From positions 1 to 64,000 of the forward strand of contig JAZRZH010000044.1 in NCBI GenBank assembly GCA_045601245.1: DNA of 64,000 nucleotides, given 5' to 3'. Positions 35,401 through 47,400 of this stretch are shown one piece after another. The stretch is from Cacconaster sp045601245. Lineage in GTDB: Bacteria > Bacteroidota > Bacteroidia > Bacteroidales > UBA932. A program made the position numbers and the translations under genes. Position 1 is the first letter of the stretch; each line of letters opens with the position of its first letter. The notes beneath the pieces are model-generated. The model made no database searches. It saw only the letters and a list, made by a program, of their open reading frames with translations, and had not been told where the DNA came from.

Positions 35401-38400
35401 TGTATGACCCTACGGGTTATCTCCCTGTTTATTCAACCGGCATTTCTCAATCAGAAATACAAAGTGTTCCAGAATCGGGCGAAAGTGTGCGAAAAGAGCC
35501 TGTTTCTGTTCCAAAAGAAGGTGAAAACGTTCCTAAAAGCACCGAAAGTGTGCCAGCCGAGAAGAATAGTGTTCCAGCAGGTGGCACAATAGGAGCAATA
35601 ACAAAGGACAAACACACCAAAACCGGAGAGGACCTTTGGGTAGTGAAAGCGAGTGACCGGGTGAGCAAGGAGGAATTTGCCGACCTGAAACGCCGGGCAA
35701 AGGCCAATGGCGGCTATTGGTCCTCATTCAAGAAAGGATTTATCTTCTCAACAGAAGAGGAAGCAAACAAGTTCAACAATCATAATGCAAACAAAAATGG
35801 AGAAACCAGCACAGATGAACAGACAGCAGCAAATACGGCAGCTGTTGTCAGCGAAGCAATTACTGTTGCAGAAGAAGCAGGCTCTGCGGCAGAAGCAGAA
35901 ACAATTGAGCCGGAGCGAATCGAAGAGCAAATAGCGAAGATTGACCAGACTCTTGATAAGGTAAACGAGCAGTTGGCACTCCTTGGCTATTACGAGGCTG
36001 ATATGGACGATACTCAATTCAATGAGTCATACGGCTATATGAAGTCTGCGGAAAAGAAGGCGGTCAAGGATGCGGACCGACTTGCAAAGCAACTTGCAAA
36101 GGATTTGGGCATCACTGTTGGCAAAGGGAAGCTGGCCAAGGCGAACATAGCTCCGGCAGGTGGTGACATTACGTTCAACCTTCCACTCAATGAGGGGAGG
36201 GAGCTATATGTAAATGTCAGGCTTACACCGGCGAACGGGGACAATCTCATAATAGGGGACGGCTATGTCAATGCTTCACCTTTCGGCAGGCTTGATATTA
36301 TGTATCGTGTTGAAAATCCGGCCGTGTCTGGATTTGATAGATATGGCAGCAACAATTGGGAGCCTGCGAACGTCACATATAGCGCGTTCCTCTCGGACAT
36401 AAGGAGGGTTGTAAAAGATTTCCTCCCTGAACAGAAACGTCCAGACCTCTTCGACATTGCCGAACAAACAGTTACCAGGTCAGAAGAGAAGAAATCAGGC
36501 AAAAAATCGCTACCTTCGTCAGAAGAAAGCATCGGTTCCCTGTTTGCGGATCTGTCCCCGGAAGAGGATGAAGCATATACAACGACCCCGGAACCGAAAC
36601 GTGAAAGGGTTGTGAATGGCTACAGGATTGGCGAGAAGGTTGTTTTCACACGTCCTGATAATGGCGAAAAGAAAGTCTTGCGAATCGTTGACTTCGAGGG
36701 TGACAGGCCTGTGCTTGATTCCTTCGGCGTTAATTGGATATCCGAAGTTACCGATTGGAGTAACGTAGAGAAATATGTAGAACCTTCAAATAATGAAGAT
36801 AATGACAACGTTCCAACAAGAAGCGCTGGAGAGAATGAACCAGTGGGAGAAGGAGACCGGGAGGCAACTGAACCAGCTGACGGAAGAGGAGTGGCTGGAA
36901 GTGATACCGACAATCCTTCCGATAACGAAAATGGAAGCAAACGAGTTCCTAAGAAGCCTGCTTCAACTTCCGTAAAGAAGAACACACACAACAATCGCGT
37001 TGAGCGTGGTGAATCATTTGCGCCTACAACACCAACGGAGCGATACAACGCCAATGTCGCTGCCATAAAGTTAATGAAGCAGCTTGTCGAAAGTGGCAGT
37101 GCTGCATCGAAGGCCGATATGGAGGTGCTACGTAGGTTCACCGGCTGGGGTGGACTCGGTGACGCTTTCAATGAAAACTCTTACAAATACAACGAGCTGC
37201 GCTCCCTTCTGACTGATGAAGAGCTGCAGAGCGCTGAAAGCAGCCGTAATTCAGCCTACTACACTCCGGTCGAAATCATTGATACCCTTTGGGACATTGC
37301 AAAGAATCTTGGCTTCGAGGGAGGAAAAGTGCTTGAAGGCTCCGCAGGTATAGGCAATATCATTGCGTCAATGCCGAAGGCGATGAGCCAGGGCAGCGAC
37401 ATTACTGCCGTAGAGATTGATACCGTCTCCGGCAACATTCTCAAACTCCTGTATCCGGACGCTGATGTTCAGATCAAGGGATTCCAGGACACACGGATAG
37501 CCAACAACTCTGTTGACCTTGCGATAACCAATGTTCCTTTCGTTACAGGCCTGCACGTCTTTGATGAGGTTGAAAGAGACCTCAGCCATAAGTTCGGAGA
37601 TATACACGACTTCTGTATTGCCAAGAATGTCCGCAAACTGAAGGAAGGAGGAATCGGTATTTTCATCACATCAAGCGGAACCCTCGACAAGAGTCGCAAG
37701 CTCCGTCAGTGGGTAACGAATGAAGGCCATTCGGATTTCATCGGAGCCTTCCGCCTCAACAATGAGACATTCGGTGGCACCAGCGTGACATCTGACATTA
37801 TCGTCATCCGCAAGAGGGTCAACGATGTCCCTTCGCCAAATGCTATCGACGTGTCTGGTACTACCGTTGCATATCGTGCCACATACAAGCACGAGGAAGC
37901 TGTATGGCAGGGCAGGCGCTCATTTGAATATCAGGACATAGAAGAGCCGGTTGCTATGGAGTACAACAACTATTTCATAGAACATCCGGAGGCAATGGCA
38001 GGCAAGATGCAGTTTGCTTTTGAGGTAGATCCAAAGGAATCATACCGTCCGAAAGTCGCTGGCTGCTATCCTGATGACAAGAAGCCACAGATGAAAGTGC
38101 TCGGCCGTTGGGCGAAGTCTTTGCGCAATGATGCTGAACCGGCCCGGTCCACTACGACCGAATCCGGCAACAATGACCTCGAAAAAGTCGAGGGCAAGAA
38201 ACAGGGGCAACTGTTGGTGAACAGCAAAGGCGAGGTCTGCTATTATAGCATAGACGCAGCTGTTCCCCTTGGAGTGAATAACAACAAGGTCAAGGGCCAG
38301 ACGAAAGAACAGGTAATCAAGGATTATGATGCCCTGAAAGATGCCATTTCTGCCGTTCTGGACTATCAGTCAAACAATGAATCAGATGAAGGTCTTGCGC

Positions 38401-41400
38401 CGCTTCTTGCGGAGCTAAACAAGGCTTATGACTCGTTTACGTCCAAATATGGCAGCCTCAACAAGAATGTCGCAATATCATTCCTAAAGAATGACGTTGA
38501 TTTTGCATCTGTCGCTGCTATTGAGGACTTCTCCGAGAAAGAAAGCATTGACGGCAAGAAAACAATCAGCACCAAAAAGACAGACATTTTCCGCAAAAGA
38601 ATGGTCGGCTTCAAGAAGGAGCCTACACCGCAGACTGCCAAAGACGGCGTTGTTGTCTCTATGAATCAGTTCGGGCGAATAAATCTCCCGTACATAGCCG
38701 AGAAACTTGGAAAACCAGAAGATGCAGTCAAGGAGGAAATCCTTTCCGAAGGTGTTGCTTTCATCAATCCTCAAACCGGCTCTTTGGAAGTGCGTTATCA
38801 GTACCTTTCTGGAAACGTGAGGGAGAAACTTGCATACGCTAAACTCAACAATACAGAAGGTCAGTATGACACGAACATCAAGGAGCTGGAGAAGGTTATC
38901 CCTATGGACATACCCGCACATCTCATTGAATTCACATTGGGTTCATCCTGGGTGGAGCCTCAATTGTTCATTGACTTCGCAAAGGAAAAGTACGGGCTTT
39001 CTGACCGCTTCAAACTTGCTCACATAGGAAATGTCTGGAAAGTGACGGACAAGTCCTGGGGTGATGAAAGCAGCGAGCAGAACAAGGCTGCTGGAGTTTA
39101 TAGTGAGAAAGTTGGCAAGCGTGCTCTCGGACACGAACTGATGGAAGCTGCGATGAACAACACTCCTGTGCAGTTCACGAAGCAGATAAAGCACTATGAC
39201 GGTACTACTGAAACCATCGTAGATAAGGAAGCGGCTCAGGCTGCAACCGTAAGGATGACCGAAATTAAGGAAGAGTTCCGGGAATGGGCAAAGGATAAGA
39301 TGCTCAAGGATCCGGATATGGCTGAGCATATCAAGAGGGTATATAATGACACGTTCAATGCCTATGCCCCTATGGATATTGATGACATATTCCTTCCTGA
39401 AAGATTTGAAGGCTCCGTCCTCGAAATGGGAGGACGTCCGTTCAGCCTTTATAAGCATCAGAAGAAAGCGGTCATTCGTGGCACTATGGAGCCGCTTATG
39501 CTTGCTCACGAGGTCGGAAGCGGAAAGACATTCACACTGATATCTACTGCAATGGAGATGCGCAGGCTCGGCACTGCGCAGAAGCCGATGATCGTAGTTC
39601 AGAATGCCACTGTCGGCCAATTTGTGACATCAGCGAAGCAGCTCTACCCTTCTGCCAAAATCCTTACCGTTTCAGATAGGGACAGGACAAAGGAAGGTCG
39701 CGAGACGTTCTATGCGAAGATAAAGTACAACGATTGGGACCTTATCATCGTTCCTCAGTCTGTCTTTGAGATGATTCCTGACAGCGAAGAGCGTCAGCGT
39801 GCTTTCGTCCAGGAGAAGATTGATGAGAAGAAACACGTCATCGAGGAAGCCAGGGCCGCAGGTGCGGACTCCAATATGCTCAAGTCCCTGGAGAAAGAGC
39901 TTGAAGATTTGGAGACAGAATACACCACCGGAGAAAAACCGCAGCCGAAGAGCAAGAAACGTGACGGCAAGCAGGAAGCGAAGGCTCTTGACAACGCCAA
40001 GGCCAGAGCACAGCTTCAACTGTCACGAAGGACTGATGCTGTATCTGATTTTGATGATATGGGCATTGATGCTCTCCTTGTGGATGAGGCGCACGAATAC
40101 AAACACCTCGGATTCACTACCTCTATCAAACGTGGTGTAAAGGGTGTGGACCCGTCTTTCAGCAAGAAGGCGGCAAGCGTGTATCTTAAAACCCGGTCCA
40201 TTTTTGACAAGAGGGGTTGGAAGAATGTGGTATTTGCCACAGGTACGCCTATCTCCAACACGGCAGCGGAGATATGGACCTTTATGAAGTACCTGATGCC
40301 TAAAGAGGTGATGGAGGCATATCAAATCTATTACTTTGATGACTTTGTGCGCAACTTCGGCAAGATAGAGCAGAGTCTGGAGTTTGCTACGAACGGCAAG
40401 TTCAAAGAGAATACCAGATTTGCCGCATATAATAACGTCCCAGAACTTGTGCGTATCTGGACTTCCGTTACGGACACCGTGCTTACGAAGGACGCAGAAG
40501 CGGCAAAGGGCGGAGAATCACTCAACGACAAGTTGCCGAAGATGAACGGCGGCAAGGCACGTGACACCTTCCTGCCTCAGTCCGAAACCCTTGTCGGAAT
40601 TATGAGAAGTGTACGGGCAGAGCTTGAGAGATTTGAGAAGATGTCAGGGAAGGAGAAGCGCGAAAATAGCTATATCCCTTTGAAGATGTATGGTATTGCG
40701 AAACGTGCTGCCATAGATCCGAGACTTGTTTCGGAGGATGCTCCGGATGAGCCGCTTTCAAAGACCAACAAGGCTGTTGAGGAAATTCTTGCTGACCTGA
40801 AGGAAACCAACGATTACAAGGGTACGTGTGCCGTGTTCTGTGACAATTACCGCAGACTTGATTACAACAATGACGGCAAGAAGGTCGAGACTTTCAACCT
40901 CTTCAATGAAATTAAACGCAAACTTGTTGCGTCTGGGGTGCCGGATGAGCAGATTGTAATAATGCAGAGTGGGATGACCGTAAACAAGAAGGAGGAAATC
41001 TTCTCGAAGGTCAATGCCGGTGAGGTGCGTGTTATCCTTGGCAGCACACAGACTCTTGGCACCGGAGTCAATATCCAGCAGCGCTTGCATCTGCTCATCC
41101 ATATGGATGCTCCGGACAGGCCGATGGACTATACTCAACGCAACGGCCGTATCCTGCGCCAGGGCAACTTGCACAAGGATTGGGGAAAGACTGTAAAAGT
41201 CCTCCGTTTTGGTGTTGAGGATTCACTTGACGTTACAAGTTACCAGAGACTGAAAACAAAGTCCTCTTTCATTGACAGTATAATGGACGGAAAGCCGCTC
41301 CTTGCAAATGCTATGGAGAACAGGACCCTTGAAGAGGAAGAGGAAGGGTTGTTTGACAATCCTGTTGCTGTCCTGTCAGGAAGTCAGTATGCTCTCTTGA

Positions 41401-44400
41401 AGTCACAGGCGGAACGTGAGTACCGCAAGTTCGACAACAAGAAAAAGCAGCACGAAGTTGATCAGATATATGTTGAAAACAAATTAAAAGAGAATAACCG
41501 CCGAATTGAGAACTGTGGAAAACTCATTGAGGACTTCAAGGATCAGCTGGCCAAGGTGACTGAAATGTTCCCGGACGGCAGGGCCAAATCACTTGAAATC
41601 TCTGGAAAGAAGGCCGCTACCACCGATGATATGAACACACTGTTTAAGGAGTCGGTATCGAAACCTCTCGCCAAAAGAATAGAGGATGCACGGAAGATTG
41701 GTTATTTCCCTGTTATGGGCGAGGACTTCCCGTTCCGCTTCAAACTTGACGGTCTGGAGGTGACCGGAAATGTGCACATCACAAGGAAAGACAAGTGGGA
41801 TTATCAGCGCAACACAAATGTCGTTGAAATGCACAAGACTATCACGTACTCCTGCCCTACCCTTCATATCAAGGATTACACCGTTACCGGTGGAGAGGTC
41901 AAGAATGTGCTGTCTGATATGCTTGAAACCATAATAAACGGCAAGCACGCAAATCAGCGCATTGCCGAGTTGAAAGCGACCATTGACAGAATGACCAAAG
42001 ACAACGCCGTCCTTTCCGAGAGACGCGGCAAGCCGTTCCAGGAGGAAGATAAGCTCAAGGAGGCAAAGGCAAAGGTTGATGAATATACCGAGCTGATGCG
42101 CAAGGAGCTGGCAGAAAAAGAGGCCAAGTATGCGGAGATGGCGAAGGAAGCCGAAGTCAACCTTGCTGATATAGATATTGATGATGAAGAGGATGAGAAC
42201 CGCTATCGTTCATCTGTGAAGCCTGTTGATGTCTCTGCTGCGGAATATCCGTTCAGGGAACTCCGCGAGCAATGGCTGGAGACGGGAGATATTTATCATT
42301 CATCCGAAGTTGCTGATAAGCTGTCCGAGTTGCTGGAAGATTACCCTGAGTTTGAGCCGGCCTTTGAACAGTTCATTATGATGAACGAACGTAATCACGC
42401 TGCGTTCTGGGATACCGGCGGAAGGGATGTCGAATATGATGAGGACCAGATGCAGGATGTGTTCGAGGCCGCATTGAGGGATGAAGAAATCCTTGCTGCG
42501 CATAATGTCAACTATGATGCAGGCGTGAGGTATCGTCCTGTAACAGACAAGCAGACACTTGATAGCCTCAATTCACAAGGCACGGTCAAGGCTTACCGTG
42601 CGATGCAGCAGGTTGATGGAAGGCTTTATCCTCCGATGTCGGCGAAGGTGAACGGAGAATACCGGGAACCTGTTGAACTCGGCAAGTGGGAAGAGTCCGA
42701 AGAAAGCCTCAAGGATTGGAATGAGGGCGATGAATTGCCAGCCAATGTCGTTTATGACAAGAAGTCCGGCAAGTTAAAATATCGTCTCGACAAGGGTAAC
42801 GGAAAGACTGTCGATGCTGCTTATAATCCGTATTTCCATACATCGAGAACTCCACTTAACGATCAATTCTCTTCTGCCCAGGACCGTCCTGAATTGGTGA
42901 CCGTTGAGGTGGAGATTCCGGAAAGCGAATTGACAAGCGGCTACACTGCGAAATATGCAAAAGACAGCACGGGCGAATTGGATTGGAAGGCCGGTGTCGT
43001 TCAGAGCAAGCTCTCCGGCACAAGAAAGGTAATCCTCTCACGTTGGGATAAGCCTGTAAGAATTGTTCCAGATTCGGAAGTCGCAGATGTCATTGTTGAA
43101 ATGCTGGGCGGCAAGGATATAGTTTTCCCGTCCAATGTCGTAACTACTTCACTCCGCACGGAATTGGAGAAACGTGGCGTCAGGTTCAGGGAGACCGACA
43201 ACCAGGGCAAGCCCATTGTTGAGCGTTTCCGTGAAACCGCAATCAAAGGTGTCACTCATAATGGGTCCCTTGACGATACGCAGGTGGATTCTATTGTGGA
43301 AAGGACATATCGCAAGTCAAATGTGTTCTCGTTTACCGGGAAGAGCAAGATTAAGGATTGCGCTGACATAGCGTTCATATTCCGTGAACTCGAAACGGCC
43401 GCAACGGAAAACAGTTTCCTTGTATTCGTGAAGAAGGGCAAGCCGGTCATTCTCCATACTGGGATAGGAACGATAGACCAAACCACCGTTGACCAAACGG
43501 CCGTAGTGGCTGCGTACAGGGACTTCGAGCCGGATCACGTTTATCTTGTCCATAATCATCCTTCCGGAGATATATCAGCATCGTTAGCTGATATGAAGCT
43601 CTTGTTCTCTCTGTCCAAACAAATGCCGAACGCGGAGACCGAAGGGGTTATCATTGACACTTTGAGCGGACAGTATGGCGTATTCGGGCCGAATGAATAT
43701 TCTTCATTCCGTGAACAGGAAGGAGAGCACAAGCCACTTGAGGTATTGTCATTCGATAAGTTGGTATTCTCTCCGGATTATTCGGCTGAATTTGCCACGA
43801 GAAAACCGATTCGCGGTTCCGAGGACGTAGCATCTTACATCTCTGCTCACAGGCTTGGATCCGGGAGCAAAATCGGGGCGCTTGTCTTGAATAGGAAGAA
43901 TGTTGTCCTTGCCAATGCTGTTTTGAACAGTAATCGGCTTAATGCTGACAACGCGGCATCCCTGGCCGCTGATGTCGCAGATGTTGTTGTACGCGCAAAC
44001 GGCTCTGGCGCAATTCTATTTGGAGACTTCAACATAGAGGACAATGCCTTGACTGCCTTTAACGAATCTTTCAAAAACCTATCAGGTGGTCAGTTCTATT
44101 TGATGGATGTAGTGAGGGTTGAAGGTAATTTCACAAGGAGTGTGAGTGATGGAACGTGGGAGAATCCTCAGCCGAGCGGCAATCTTGCGGAACCTTCAAT
44201 CGATGACCTGGAAACCGCAGCCGTTGAAATCGCACAGTCTCTCGGTGTAAAGGCTCGCATAGTGCGTGACGTGAACGAGCTTGTCGATGACAATGCAAGG
44301 AAACAGAAGCGTATGCGACAGTCAAAGGGCTGGCTGAATACCAGCACCGGAGAGATAACCATCGTTCTCCCGAATGCTGAAAGCAGCGCAGACGTTCAGG

Positions 44401-47400
44401 CTACCGTGTTGCACGAGGTTGTCGGTCACAAGGGATTGCGTGCCGTTGTCGGCAACGACAAATTCAATGACTTCCTCGACAAAGTGTTAAGGGCCGCTGA
44501 CAAGGATACCCGGGCGAAGATTGTTGACCTCTCAAGGAAGAACAATTGGGATTTCCGTCTTGCAACCGAGGAATATATTGCACAGCTCGCTGAAAATGGA
44601 TTCAATGACACTGCCGAGCGCAGCTTCTTTGAGAAGGTGAGAGACCTGCTTGTTGACCTCTTGCACCAGGCGAAGATTGCTTTGGGATTCCAAATCAATG
44701 ATTCGGACCTCCGCTATATGCTCTGGCGCAGTTATCAGATGCAGCGGAGCAAGGGAGCAATTGCCGAAGCGGAGAATACTCTTATGAAGAGCAAACTCGG
44801 AGTTGGTGACTTCCGCTCTGACGAGAACCGATACAGGGCCGCAAAGCAGTATTCATCTGCGACCGAGGAATACAATGATAAGGTGCGCGTAGTCAATGAC
44901 AAGGGAGAGAAGAGCGACCTTGCAAACCTCGGCCGTCGTGTATGGGAAGGGCAGGCAGACAAGATGTATTCCCTAAAGGTCCTGCAGGATGCAATCCTGA
45001 AAGAGACAGGAGATGTGATTGCAGACCAGGAGGACGCATATACATACGAGAATCAGATGGGTTCAAAGCATAGTGCCCGTTCACGCGAGTATGAAGATAA
45101 ATACTTTGTCCCGATGATGAAGGCCGTTGCTGATGTGCTGAATCCGGGTGAGGATGTGAATGAGGTTGTACGTTACATCATCGCGAAGCACGGACTTGAG
45201 CGCAATATCAGGATGTCACGGAAGGCCGCAGAGGAAAACGGCGGTTCCTGGGATGGTACAGTAAAGGACTTCGCCGGTTTGACAGAACTCACCGGAGACA
45301 AGAGCGACTTCCAGAGCATTGCCGAAGGAATGGTATCAGACTTTGAACTGAATCACGATAACACTGACAAGATGTGGCAGACGATAAATGCAGCGACTAA
45401 GGCAACACTGTATCAGAGCTACCTTGACGGCCTGCTGTCAAAAGCCACTTACGAAAGTGTGCGTGATATGTATGAATACTATGTTCCTCTTCGTGGCTGG
45501 GAGGAATCCACGGCTGCGGATGAATACGAATATCTTGACTCAGGACGTGCAAAGCGAGAGGCTACGATGAAGATAGCGAAAGGCCGTGTAAGCATCGCAG
45601 ACAATCCTCTTGCCCAGATTTGGAAGATGGCTGATGATGCAATTGCCAACGGACTCCGAAACAAGACGAAACAGAAGTTCCTCAACTTTGCTCTCAATCA
45701 TCCTTCCGATCTCCTTACAGTGTCAAAGCAGTGGTATGTACTTGATAATGCCACAGGCGAGTGGGAAGCACGTACTCCGGACATCCCGGATGATGCAAGC
45801 CCTGAAGTCATCGCGGACATCATTGACGGATTTGAGCATAATATGAGTGTGCTCCAGCAGCAGGGTCTTGCAAAGACAAAGAGAGACGGACTGAGACTCA
45901 AAAAACCTGCAACAAGTTTTGAAAAGCAGGAGCATACCGTTAGAGTCAAGCGCGGAGGGAATGACTATGTTGTATATGTGAACGGGAATCCGAGAGCTGC
46001 GCAAGCCGTCAACGGCCGGACCAATCCGGATGCGCCGACAAGTGATAACATAGCAAAGAAACTCCATACGGTTATGCAGGCTGTCAAGAATTTCCAGGCA
46101 CGTGTTTTCACAACCCTGAAACCTGCATTCATCTTCACGAACCAGAGCCGAGACCTTGGTATGTCTGCAGCATCTGTTGCAGTCAAAGAGGATGCCGCGT
46201 ATAACAAGCAGTATCATAAGAACGTTTCGTCAACTATCTTCAAGACGTATGACCTGGTTCACAAGCTGAACAAGGGAGCGCTTGATATGTCTGACGAGGT
46301 GGAGAAATACTTTGCTGAATTCATCCACAATGGAGGCGAGACCGGTTACACGCGCCTTGTTTCTATGGACGAATACAAGAAACGTATGGAAAAGATGCTC
46401 TCCGAGATTACCGAAGGAGGCCCCTCCAATGCTGCGAAGATATGGCGCGGTGTTTGGGACGGAGTGGAATACCTAAACAGATGTGCGGAAGATGCCACAC
46501 GTTTTGCCGTGTATATGACGTCTCGTCAGATGGGAAGGAGTGTTCTGCGTAGTGTTTCTGATGCAAAGGAGATCACAGTAAACTTTAACAGGAAAGGAAG
46601 CGGTGAATACCTTGGCCAGACAGCGAACTACCTATATGTGTTCTACAATGCGGCCATTCAGTCCCTTGCCAATGTAGGAAGGCTTGCTTCAACGCATCCG
46701 AAGAAATCTGCGGCAGTCGTGGGAGCCTTCACTGCTCTCGGCTTTATGGCTCCGCTTGTGAATGCTTTCATATCCTCAATGGTGGGTGGTGGTGATGATG
46801 ACGATAAGGATTATTGGGATCTCCCTGAATGGACAAGACGCAACAACTTCGTTATCCGAATACCATTCACGGACCATTTCCTTACTATCCCTATTGCTCA
46901 CGAACTTCGCGCCTTCTACGGACTCGGAGAGATTGCCTCTTCCTGTATGTCCGATAAGGAGGATGTAGGGAAAGGAGTTGCAAAGGCTGTTGAAGGATTC
47001 TCCGGAACTCTTCCCATTGACTTCACAGGCAATGGCGGAGATCTCATAGTCAACCTCACCCCGACAATCGCGCAGCCGCTTGTGCAGTGGGCAAGGAATA
47101 AGTCATACTTCGGTACGCCAATCTATAAGGATTCCCCGTACAACAAACTGGATCCGAATTATACGAAAGCGTATCGGGGAGCAAACAAGTTCCTTGTCAG
47201 TGGCGCTGACCTCATCAACCGGATAACAGGCGGCAACAAGGTGGAGAGAGGACTTATCAACCTCAACCCGGCCGTTATTGAGCATCTGATTGAAGGATAC
47301 TTCGGAGGCGTTGGTACCACAATCAACCAACTCGGCAAGTCCGTTTCAATGCTGTGGGATGAGGATATGCGTCAAGTAAGGAATGTTCCAATCATCAGCA